From Streptomyces sp. SLBN-31 (GTDB lineage: Bacteria; Actinomycetota; Actinomycetes; Streptomycetales; Streptomycetaceae), in assembly GCF_006715395.1 (NCBI RefSeq), contig NZ_VFNC01000001.1, positions 744,001 to 808,000 on the forward strand: 64,000 nucleotides of DNA. Direction: 5' to 3'. Positions 35,701 through 42,507 of this stretch are shown piece by piece. Under the pieces are notes generated by a model. The model was not told where the DNA came from. It did no database searches and saw nothing but the letters and a program-made list of their open reading frames with translations. Numbering within the stretch: position 1 is the stretch's first letter; each line of letters begins with the position of its first letter. A program made the position numbers and the translations under genes.

Positions 35701-36348
35701 TACCTCCCCTTCGAGTCCATCGAGGTGGAGCTGGCCGAGGGCACCCTCATCGCCCTCTACACGGACGGCCTCATCGAGACGTTCGACCGGGACATCGACG
35801 TAGGGCTCTCCCGGCTGGGCGACGCCCTCGCGGTGTGCGGGAAGGCGCTCGAGGAGATCGGCATGGGCGCGGTCGACGCCCTGTTGACGGGGCCGCCGTC
35901 CGACGACGTGGCCCTGCTCCTCGCCCGGACCCACGTCCTGGCCCCTGACCAGGCGGTCTCATGGCACCTGCCCAGCGATCCGGCCGCCGTCGCGGACGCC
36001 CGCGGCCTCGCCGTCCGGCAGTTGTCGGAGTGGGGCATGCTCGATCTGGCCTTCACCACGGAGCTCATCGTCAGCGAGTTGGTCACCAATGCCATCCGCC
36101 ATGCGACCGGACCGGTCTCCCTCCGCCTGGTCCGGGACCGCGGCCTGATCTGCGAGGTCTCCGACGCCAGCAGCACTTCACCGCGCCTGCGCCACGCCCG
36201 TACCACCGACGAGGGAGGGCGGGGCCTGCTGATCGTGGCCCAGCTCGCACAGCGATGGGGCACGCGTTACACGGCGACCGGCAAGATCATCTGGACGGAG
36301 CAGGTCATACCCGCCGACACGGTTGCCCATCCTGGTCCTACGGCATGA
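32749..36348 (+). CDS. SSS-family transporter fused to PAS, GAF, PP2C phosphatase and HATPase domains
   Basis: A 1199-residue fusion. Residues about 1-475 are a sodium:solute symporter (PutP-like) with around 12-13 helices (TFADFALGGRRLSAFVAALS, then ASDMSGWLFLALPGAVYAAG). A PAS domain (about 505-620), a GAF domain (about 625-810), a SpoIIE/RsbU-type PP2C phosphatase (about 822-1063; GVGGDWFDVIPLSGARVAL, then LYTDGLIE, then PSDDVALLLAR) and a serine-kinase-type HATPase (about 1068-1180; SELVTNAIRHATG) follow. ATG 32749 has GAGG upstream; an earlier ATG at 32725 does not. The design implies that transport or ligand occupancy controls an anti-sigma/STAS switch, as CbrA-type transporter-kinases do for phosphorelay. 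The partner is not nearby. Confidence 0.85.
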   Translation: MLDLSAPILTTFLIYVAAMIGTGVWAYTRTHTFADFALGGRRLSAFVAALSAGASDMSGWLFLALPGAVYAAGLGASWIAVGLVIGTYLNWLFVAPRLRTYTERAENSVSLSAYLEERFEDRTRMLRVVSAAVTLVFFTVYVASGLVAGGLLFKQVFDIRFGVGVTLTALVIVIYACLGGFLAVSLTHVMQGTLMFLALLVVPLTGVAALGGFGALRHGLDGEASHLLDMGARVDYADGRWSPGGSLGAVATVSLLAWGLGYFGQPHILARFMGIRSTGAIPAARRIGTGWVIVVLAGATLVGLVGIGRLGTPLSDPDTVYIALTQTLLTPWIAGVMLIAVLAAIMSTADSQLLVSSVALTEDFYRALLHRRAGDKALVWVGRGAVVVVILVAYGIALRGGGLLDIVAHAWAGFGAAFGPVVLLSLYWPRMTWAGAMAGIVSGAATVLLWKKINPLLGPLESGIYEMVPGVLVATVAALVFGRFVGRPPKRAFWRMPGGGTSQLMGTPFLTHAPVGMAVLDTDLRYVWVNEPLDRLIPLEQRLGRHVREVLPRPEAEVFEEQMRKVLETGTPVLDHEYRGPSYTDPDRMRACSASFFGMKDRKGRYVGISYMVVDVTERWRAQERLALLNDAGARIGSTLEVTRTAQELADEAVPSVAEFVAVDLLDAVMRGEEPAPGPVGMTPVIRRAGQQSVREGCPEASLAVGETVRRAPLSPVTRCLLESTTLVELALDLSSSAWVTEDESLGANLRDFDFRSLMVVPVRARGITLGVATFARTGRTGPFEDDDVRLAEELVSRAAVAVDNARRYTRERTAARSMQRYLLPQELTGGSALEVASWYLPADAPSGVGGDWFDVIPLSGARVALVVGDVVGHGMNAAATMGRLRTAVRTLADLDLPPDELLAHLDDLVIGHMGEQGGEESAAADDETAAAAFLGATCLYAVYDPISRRCTLARAGHLPPVIVGPDGTADVLDLPAGPPLGLGYLPFESIEVELAEGTLIALYTDGLIETFDRDIDVGLSRLGDALAVCGKALEEIGMGAVDALLTGPPSDDVALLLARTHVLAPDQAVSWHLPSDPAAVADARGLAVRQLSEWGMLDLAFTTELIVSELVTNAIRHATGPVSLRLVRDRGLICEVSDASSTSPRLRHARTTDEGGRGLLIVAQLAQRWGTRYTATGKIIWTEQVIPADTVAHPGPTA

Positions 36349-36360
36349 GGAGGCGACAGC

Positions 36361-37137
36361 CTAGCTGGGCGGCCACATCAACGAGCTTTTCGGCACCGAC
36401 CAGTTGAAACCGTTCTTCTCGCCGCGTCGGCCGGGGTGGTGCACCAGCATCCGGTAGATCAGGCGGGTCCGCTCGCCCGGCTTCGCGCAGACCATCCCGG
36501 CGACCGACACCCGTCCCGATCCCTGCCCCGACACGTTGACCTGCGGTGGCACTCCGATACGGGACCAGGTGCGGGCCTTGGGCGGACGCAGAGCCTGGCC
36601 CGACTCGTCCTCGAACACCAGCCACGCATCCTGCTCCCTCACCTTCTTTCCACGCGCGCCCAGGTCTCCTCTCGCCACACGCGTACCTGCTCCTCGTCCC
36701 GTTCGGCGGCCCGGTGCACCGGGACCTGGACGGAAAAGCCCATCTGCCTCAGGATCCTGGAGAGTGCGGCTGGCTGAAGCGCACATGGAAACGACGGGCG
36801 ACCAGCACCGAGACCCGAGCAAGCGTCCACAGCTGGTCTTCCGCCCAGCCGTGCGCAGCCGGCCCTGCTCCAACGCCCCAGCCAGCCAGGCCCGCCAGGC
36901 CGGCTTCATCCGCGAAGCCACCCCCGAGGGCCCCTTGGAACGCAGGGCGTCCATCCCGCCCTCCCGCCAGGCGGCATGCCAGGCATACGCGGACTTCCGC
37001 GACACCCGTAACGCCCGCGCGACCTGCGGCGGCTTCATGCCGGCCGCGAACATCCCGGCGGCCTGGAACCGGAACCGCACCCGCTCCCGCCTGTCCCGCT
37101 CCACCGCGGTCAGGCCACCCCCATCGGGATACCTCAT
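36361..37137 (-). pseudogene. Broken IS630-family transposase
   Basis: The N-terminal helix-turn-helix (AAGMKPPQVARALRVSRKSA, then YAWHAAWREGGMDALRSKGP) and a DDE block (AWLVFEDESGQALRPPKART, then WSRIGVPPQV) are present, as in IS630-type transposases. Between them the correct frame moves: QPAALSRILRQMGFSVQVPV is read in another frame around 36700-36780. After FEDES the end is lost; the DNA stops matching near 36360. So it has at least two frameshifts and a 3' truncation. No terminal repeats are seen. Confidence 0.8.
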
Positions 37138-37286
37138 GTCACCGGACTACACCCACCCACGGCGGCCTCGTCACCCCGAAGCGAAAACCTCAGTTCGCCT
37201 CGACTTAGGGCACGCGGAGGGCACGTCACCCTCGAATTGGACTAGACAACAAGTGACCCCCAGGCCGCTGACCTGGGGGCAAATTC

Positions 37287-37337
37287 TGGAGCGGGTGACG
37301 AGAATCGAACTCGCGCTCTCAGCTTGGGAAGCTGAGG
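37287..37337 (-). repeat. tRNA-Gly(CCC) 3' fragment (attachment-site remnant)
   Basis: On the minus strand it reads as anticodon arm TCAGCTTCCCAAGCTGA, T-arm with GAGTTCGATTCTC, then CACCCGCTCCA: the 3' half of tRNA-Gly. The D-arm and 5' acceptor are missing upstream (beyond 37337). Such 3' fragments mark integrative elements. About 100 bases further on come phased TGGCACG boxes (37432-37457). Confidence 0.8.
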
Positions 37338-37431
37338 TGATCTAGGGGCGATTGTCCGGCTGACCTGGGCGGAGCGCTGCCAGCATCCGATTGCGTGTGG
37401 AACCAGTACCCGATGTTCCCCGTGGTTCCCC

Positions 37432-37457
37432 GCACGATCTGGCACGGTTCTGGCACG
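37432..37457. repeat. Phased TGGCACG boxes (possible integrase arm sites)
   Basis: Three GCACG boxes (GCACGATC, TGGCACGGTTC, TGGCACG) lie on a 10-11-base period next to the tRNA-Gly fragment. The same arrangement is at 25808-25833; a two-box version (CTGGCACGGTTGTGGCACGG) is near 38465-38484. They may be arm-type binding sites of a lost integrase. Confidence 0.5.
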
Positions 37458-37516
37458 TCTGCCTTCTACGGACGGTAAGCCGGAGTCGCTAGCATCCTCC
37501 ATATCGAGGGGGAGTC

Positions 37517-37846
37517 ATGACACTGGGGCGTAAGGGCGCACGGCGCATCGTCGTGGATGGCACGGCCTACCGCTGGCGGTTGCGACGCTGGCCGACCTAC
37601 GCTCAGGGTCTGGCCTGGTCACCGTGCACGTACGCGGTCGAGCACGCGGATATCCCGGGGACGACGCTTGTGGTCACCACCAATCAGGCGCACCCGAGCA
37701 ACTGGATCGGGCGCGAGGCTGAAGCGGTACTGCCGTCCGCCGTTGCCCGAGCCATCGAACGCGCCCTGTGCGAGGGCTGGATTCCAACGGCTTCAGGATC
37801 CCCCTTCCATCTCAACCTGTCCGCCGACTTCATGCCCTGGACCTGA
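37517..37846 (+). CDS. Hypothetical protein
   Basis: A 109-residue soluble protein with a strong GAGGGGGAG just before its ATG. The opening (RRIVVDGTAYRWRLRRWPTY) and the end (LPSAVARAIERALCEGWIPT) look like a conserved actinobacterial hypothetical family; no function is known. It stands alone to the right of the tRNA-Gly fragment. Confidence 0.65.
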   Translation: MTLGRKGARRIVVDGTAYRWRLRRWPTYAQGLAWSPCTYAVEHADIPGTTLVVTTNQAHPSNWIGREAEAVLPSAVARAIERALCEGWIPTASGSPFHLNLSADFMPWT

Positions 37847-37960
37847 GCGGAAGGTGAGCACCGCTTCAGGAGTTCGATCACTCCTCGGCCCTGCCGGGGA
37901 GCCACATGACCAAACTGGCCCTGCCAGGTCGCCTAGGAGTGCTGGCGTCCGGGGCCGTTG

Positions 37961-38335
37961 ATGTCACTTATGGATGTCAGGGCGGCCCAACTGCGCGCGC
38001 TGCGCTGGCACGATGGTCCCGTGGTTGACCTGGAGCGAATCGCGGCAGAGATCATGGCGTACCTGCGAGCACTCGACGAGAGCGCCACGCTGCGGCACCA
38101 CTTCCGCCACGCTGACGAGGAAGGCGGCCTCTGGTACATCGAGGCCGTACCCGACCGCGGCGAGTTGATCGTCATCAAGCAGGCCGAGCTGACCTCGGCC
38201 GGCCAGCTCCACCGGTACAGCTGGGAGCACCTGGAGGACGAGCACGGCGGCCTGACAGACCAAGCGATCGATCCTGAAGAAGATCCGCTGGAGGCCATCC
38301 CGGCCGAAGAGTTCCAGAGAGTGTGGACTCAGTGA
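37961..38335 (+). CDS. Hypothetical acidic protein, start inside a GATGTCA motif
   Basis: Up to 124 residues, acidic, ending EAIPAEEFQRVWTQ. The body (LRHHFRHADEEGGLWYIEAV, then ELIVIKQAELTSAGQLHRYS) is regular and probably folded; I do not recognise the family. The upstream ATGs lie within a GTTGATGTCACTTATGGATG repeat motif that also occurs away from genes (20030, 26989). A GTG at 38021 (VVDLERIAAEIMAYLRALDE) is therefore a serious alternative start. Confidence 0.55.
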   Translation: MSLMDVRAAQLRALRWHDGPVVDLERIAAEIMAYLRALDESATLRHHFRHADEEGGLWYIEAVPDRGELIVIKQAELTSAGQLHRYSWEHLEDEHGGLTDQAIDPEEDPLEAIPAEEFQRVWTQ

Positions 38336-38823
38336 GCGTGCTGGACAACCACTTTAGGAGAGAGGATGGGCGATCTTACGCCTGAGCTGCGGCTTTGCTG
38401 GCCGGCGAAGCGAGCCGCTACTCGACCGCAGAGCACTGGCGTTGACCGTGGCTGACCCCTGCATCTGGCACGGTTGTGGCACGGACCTCAGCCGACGACA
38501 GTGAGCCACGACGGCGGGTGCGCCGACCGACCAGGCGCGCGTGTGCCTCGCTGCACCCCCACCGGCGTCAGCCACGCTGCCGCTCGTATCGTCTTTGGCC
38601 CCGCCTCACGGCCATGACTTGAGGTTGACCTGCATGTCGCGCTATCCGCACAGGTCCAATGACCATCCGACATGCCGTAGACGCGAGAATGTGCTTCCCT
38701 ATTTGTATGCGCGTCCTCAAGGCGGACAGACGCTTCGGTGAAGCCAGCAAATGAGATTCCACGCTGGGGTTCTCGTTGTTGACACCGCCCAAGTGGGGGA
38801 CTTCGTTTGAAGGAATGAGAACC
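38336..38823. other. Intergenic stretch, no gene seen
   Basis: It contains the two-box TGGCACG sequence near 38465-38484 and marks a sharp change from GC-rich DNA to the AT-richer gene that follows. Nothing else is recognised. Confidence 0.5.
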
Positions 38824-40830
38824 GTGACTCCTTCAGTCATGCGGGCCAAAGAAGTATCGGCAGAGATACTTACGACTCTTGCCGCCCCAAAAGGCAGCGT
38901 GCCAGTGCACGCGTACAGGGATGCAATTATAGAAGGGCCTCTTAATCTCTCGCATGCGGTTGTTGAGCAGCCATTGATATTCGATCATTGCTTTTTCACG
39001 GATGAGGTGAATCTGACAGAAGCAACCCTTCCCTCTGTCTCGTTGAGGAGGTGCACATTCCCGAAGCTAGAGGCCAGCCACTTGGAGGTAATGAAGGGTG
39101 ACCTGCACCTGGAAAGTATCACAGGGGCGGTAAATATTTCGGGGGCTCACATACGCGACGATGTGCACCTCGAAGGTGCAAGACTGTGCGGGGACGATGC
39201 GCTAGCAGCGAGCCACATGGAGGTCGGGGGAAATTTCATTAGCAGCTGTACTAAAAGGCGTTTGTCCGTCACGGGACGAGTAGATCTGTACGGTGCGCGT
39301 ATTCGTGGCTCACTGAACTTGCAGGGTGCGAGAATCACCAATGGCAGAAATGTCGAAGGGTGCGAGAACGCGGAAGCAATTTTCGCGGAAGACATTAAAG
39401 TTGATGGTGAACTCGAAGCCGACCAACTCAGGGCATTTGGTCAGGTGAATTTCATCGGGGCCAAGGTTGGTGGAGAGTGCAATTTTAGGGGTGCGCATTT
39501 CTGCAATATTACCAACGTTCATGAGTGTCACGGGGAGCACCCTTCCGTCTATCTCGATCGCGCGCAGATTGGAGGCAGCCTATTTTGTGACCGCGCAATG
39601 ATATGCATTGGTACATTGCATGGAATTGGATGCACTGTGGATGGGTCAGTGTATTTCGATGGCGCCACACTCCATGGGATATCGTCGTTGGTTGCTCAAG
39701 ATTCGATAATTTTTGATAGATCCACTATCAAAGGAAACCTGTACCTCCGCTCGTGGCGCCCCGCAGTGGATTTGGACCGAAAGTCCTTTCTTCGGAGGTG
39801 CCGTCAGGTAAACCCTGAAAACACATCGCCTCAGTTGTCGTTCGCTGCCCGTGGCACAGTAAGTCTAATGGGGGTTACGGTCGGCGGAGAGGCTTGGGTG
39901 AAGACAACTGATTTGGAGAGGGGTAAGTGGGAGCCGGCGCTTGACCTCGGTGGCCTTCGGGCCGGTATTCTGCACATCTCAGGAGAATGCGCTCCGCAAG
40001 AAGGAGGTATAGTCGACCTGACGGGTGCCAAAGTGGGCGTACTGCTTGATGACTTGATAGACAAGGAATGCTACGCGGCGGTACTGAAGGGTTTTGAGTA
40101 CTATCTTATACATGGCGCTGATCCGCAACGGCGGCTCAACTGGGTCGCTCAAGGGGCGCGCAAGTCGCGACACCGCAACGATAACCAGTCTGACCTGCCT
40201 GCAATTTCCTACGATGACCTTAAAGAAGAGGGGCCTAGCCCTCAGCCGTTTATGCAGCTAGCGAAAGCCTACGAGCGCGATGGTCGGAAAGCGTCGGCTC
40301 GAAAGGCACTGTGGCGTATGACTGCGGATGGTTATGGGGTCAGCTTCCCGTCTAGTTATGCAGAGTGGAATAAGGCTATACGGAGATGGCTGAACACTAT
40401 TCGGCGGGTTTCAGCGAGAGTTGTGCATTTGTTCCGGCGTCAGAATACCGCCATAGTGACGGGCGAGGTCGCGGTTCGGCGAGGTAAGCTGCGGAATTTT
40501 ATTCATTGGGTGGAGGATGCGACTATAGGCTACGGTTACAAACCGTGGCGTGCGGCGAAATGGCTGATTGTTCTATGGGGCATAGGTTTGATTACCTTTG
40601 CGGCGAGCGCGCCAGAATCGGTTACTGCGAAGCCGCTGCATATGTCTTGGGTCGAGCACATTATTTACCCCCTGGACTTAATTATCCCATTGGTAGGATT
40701 CAGTGAACAAGCTAGGTGGCATCCGACTTGGTGGGTTCCACAACTGGTAGCTGCCTGTCTCGTTATCTCAGGCTGGGTGATCGGAGCCACGGTTATTGGC
40801 GCAGTGAGCCGCGTCCTCCGACGCGGCTGA
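38824..40830 (+). CDS. Large beta-helix (pentapeptide-like) protein with C-terminal membrane domain
   Basis: A 668-residue protein from GTG 38824, chosen because GAAGGA lies ten bases upstream; an ATG at 38815 is possible. Residues about 30-420 are a right-handed beta-helix of loose repeats (GDLHLESITGAVNISGAHIR, then DDVHLEGARLCG). The last 120 residues hold three membrane helices (AAKWLIVLWGIGLITFAASA, then a segment ending LIIPLVGFSEQARW, then VAACLVISGWVIGATVIGAV). Related proteins are often labelled membrane-associated oxidoreductase without proof. Codon use is clearly less GC-rich than its neighbours, with TTA codons, suggesting recent transfer. Confidence 0.78.
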   Translation: MTPSVMRAKEVSAEILTTLAAPKGSVPVHAYRDAIIEGPLNLSHAVVEQPLIFDHCFFTDEVNLTEATLPSVSLRRCTFPKLEASHLEVMKGDLHLESITGAVNISGAHIRDDVHLEGARLCGDDALAASHMEVGGNFISSCTKRRLSVTGRVDLYGARIRGSLNLQGARITNGRNVEGCENAEAIFAEDIKVDGELEADQLRAFGQVNFIGAKVGGECNFRGAHFCNITNVHECHGEHPSVYLDRAQIGGSLFCDRAMICIGTLHGIGCTVDGSVYFDGATLHGISSLVAQDSIIFDRSTIKGNLYLRSWRPAVDLDRKSFLRRCRQVNPENTSPQLSFAARGTVSLMGVTVGGEAWVKTTDLERGKWEPALDLGGLRAGILHISGECAPQEGGIVDLTGAKVGVLLDDLIDKECYAAVLKGFEYYLIHGADPQRRLNWVAQGARKSRHRNDNQSDLPAISYDDLKEEGPSPQPFMQLAKAYERDGRKASARKALWRMTADGYGVSFPSSYAEWNKAIRRWLNTIRRVSARVVHLFRRQNTAIVTGEVAVRRGKLRNFIHWVEDATIGYGYKPWRAAKWLIVLWGIGLITFAASAPESVTAKPLHMSWVEHIIYPLDLIIPLVGFSEQARWHPTWWVPQLVAACLVISGWVIGATVIGAVSRVLRRG

Positions 40831-41216
40831 TTATGGGAGACTGCGGAATTTTCGTGATTAGAGGTCGGTGCAACGGCTTTGATGTGGCGCTGCTTTGGCG
40901 CGAGTGATCACGAACCCGTAAGCTTTCGGCGCGTCGGGCAGTCTGTGGACCTGCCCGGTAAAGCATGACCTTGAGGCCGTGACCTTCGAGGCTCGCACCA
41001 AAGCGGCTCCGCAAAGCCGTGAAGCCGACCGCCCCAGCCACGACGTACCCCTTTTCTGGCCTCAGGCGGCTGATTGCTGCGCGCGGGGCGGGCGCCGGCC
41101 GGGCTGGAGCGGGGCGGAGACTGGAGCGCAGGCCCGGCCGGGGGCCGGGCCGCGCGCGGGGAGCGGAGCGAGCCGCCTTGATTCCGTGGAGAAAGTCTGA
41201 GCCAACTGGGGTTCGG
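40831..41216. other. Non-coding AICE backbone segment of element 1
   Basis: No gene. It contains structured copy A (40894-41002) and a GC-rich run. At about 41161-41198 is a block (GAGCGGAGCGAGCC, TTGAT, then AGAAAGTC) that also occurs in element 2 at about 57149-57186. Two shared blocks in the same order indicate homologous backbone DNA. Confidence 0.6.
40894..41002. ncRNA. 109-nt structured element, copy A
   Basis: It aligns without gaps to 56472-56580 with 13 differences (88% identity). Ends TTTGGCGCGAG and CTCGCACCAAA are near-complementary; inside are GATCACG / CGTGACC and a hairpin CGGGCAG-loop-CTGCCCG. One paired position co-varies with copy B (C-G here, T-A there), while other differences weaken pairing. 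Candidate single-strand origin, structured RNA or protein-binding site; no protein-coding frame is shared. The type label is tentative. Confidence 0.45.
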
Positions 41217-41957
41217 CTACAGCCGGAACGACAGCTCCAACTCGTCGCCCGGTAGGTGGAACTCTTCCAGCGCCAAGGGCTTGTCCGCCTCCGCGAGCGT
41301 CACGCGGAGGACGTGTAGGAGAGGTACGCCATCCGCCAGTCGGAGCGCCTGGGTCTGGTCCGGTAGTGGCATGCGGGTGCGGACGTACTCCGTGAAGTGG
41401 AGTTCGTGGCCCAGGCCAGCGAGTGCGCTGTAGAGCTCCGGAGCTGGCGGCGGAGCCTCCTCCTCGTACTTGGTGTCGATCAGTACTGAGAACGGCACGT
41501 ACGTCCGGTGGAGCTGGCGGAGCCGGCCATGGTCGGCCGTCTGTAGGGCGTCGTACGTGAACATCGGCTCGCCCGGTGGGATGCGGAGTAGGTCCGCCAG
41601 GGCCAACGGGGCGTCGGTTCGGGTGGCTACGGGTGGCTCGGCGTCGGTCCAGCGGATGCCATCGGCCTCGATGTAACGGCCGTCGGGGGCCCGGCGTACG
41701 CCGCGCGGACGCGTGTGGCTCGGGCGGTTGTGGGGGGAGCGGGCGAAGGTGCCGCGGCCCATGATGGCCTCGACGAGACCGGATGCCCGTAGCTCGGACA
41801 GGCCCTGACGGACTGTGGGGCGCGTCACGCCGAACTGCTTCGCCAACGCCTCCTCCGACGGAAGCGGTTGGCCGGCCGCGAAGGTGCCGTCCAAGATGCC
41901 ATCGCGCAGGTAGTCGGCGATCTGCCGATACTTCGGCTGCGTGTTCTTCGGCGGCAT
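41217..41957 (-). CDS. GntR/HutC-family repressor of the AICE (KorSA-like)
   Basis: A 246-residue regulator. The winged helix (PLPSEEALAKQFGVTRPTVR, about residues 31-50) is followed by a UTRA ligand-binding domain (residues about 95-240). ATG 41957 has GGAGGG upstream and matches the family start (PPKNTQPKYRQIADYLRDGI). In pSAM2 the equivalent KorSA represses the activator gene and its own. Here the divergent promoter of the SCO3933-type gene contains two matching palindromes, so the same circuit is likely. Confidence 0.88.
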   Translation of the reverse strand: MPPKNTQPKYRQIADYLRDGILDGTFAAGQPLPSEEALAKQFGVTRPTVRQGLSELRASGLVEAIMGRGTFARSPHNRPSHTRPRGVRRAPDGRYIEADGIRWTDAEPPVATRTDAPLALADLLRIPPGEPMFTYDALQTADHGRLRQLHRTYVPFSVLIDTKYEEEAPPPAPELYSALAGLGHELHFTEYVRTRMPLPDQTQALRLADGVPLLHVLRVTLAEADKPLALEEFHLPGDELELSFRL

Positions 41958-42049
41958 GTGGGCCCTCCGTGGCCGTGGCTTCTGCGGCTGTTCTTCGTCG
42001 TAGACGGCGTGCCCACGATCGTGGACAGCTTCTCGCATCGCTGAGTCTG

Positions 42050-42104
42050 TTGACAACCCGTACTACGGGTTGCACTCTTGTCTGCGTCACCCGTACTACG
42101 GGTG
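42050..42104 (+). promoter_or_regulatory. Promoter with twin palindromic operators (element 1)
   Basis: TTGACA (42050-42055), a 17-base spacer and CACTCT (42073-42078) form a plus-strand promoter. The palindrome CAACCCGTA-C-TACGGGTTG (42054-42072) fills the spacer; a second, CACCCGTA-C-TACGGGTG (42088-42104), lies 33 bases further, about three helical turns. The likely ligand is the GntR protein at 41217. Element 2 has the same layout at 60427-60471. Confidence 0.75.
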
Positions 42105-42159
42105 GTCTAGCAACCCGGAGGATTGGCCTTCGAGTGCCAGAGAAGAGGAGATCCGAAAA

Positions 42160-42507
42160 GTGGCAAGCCTTCCGATCGACACCGCGAAGTTCACGGGGAT
42201 CATCTGCGCCGTACCTCCGGCTCCGCGGGTCGCCAACCGAGAGACCGGTCAGCTTCGCGTCGACCGCGAGACCGGCAAGACCATGTATCAAGTCGGGCTC
42301 TGCCTGATGGCCGGGTCGTCGGCGGACGTCGTGAACGTGAGCGTGGCCGGCGAACCGAGTGGCGTGCAGCTCGGCATGCCGGTGGCCGTGCGGGACCTGG
42401 TCGCGACGCCGTGGGAGAACGAGGGGCGGCACGGGATCGCGTTCCGTGCTGCGGAGATCCGGCCCCTGAACGCTCCCGCGCCGGCGGGTAAGGGGGCCGC
42501 GCAGTGA
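42160..42507 (+). CDS. SCO3933-family AICE regulatory protein
   Basis: A 115-residue protein, GTG 42160 with GAGGAG about ten bases upstream. The C-terminal part (LGMPVAVRDLVATPWENEGR, then HGIAFRAAEIRPL) is the family signature, shared with the gene at 60578 and the relic at 32178. It is the first gene of the AICE transfer/replication operon and its exact function is not established. It is under the twin-operator promoter. The stop overlaps the next start. Confidence 0.8.
   Translation: MASLPIDTAKFTGIICAVPPAPRVANRETGQLRVDRETGKTMYQVGLCLMAGSSADVVNVSVAGEPSGVQLGMPVAVRDLVATPWENEGRHGIAFRAAEIRPLNAPAPAGKGAAQ

Noticed and set aside
40894..41002. MITE interpretation of the 109-nt element
   Set aside because: Similarity between the copies continues past the inverted ends and a second shared block follows downstream, so the copies look like shared backbone rather than two insertions. 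No target duplication is visible.
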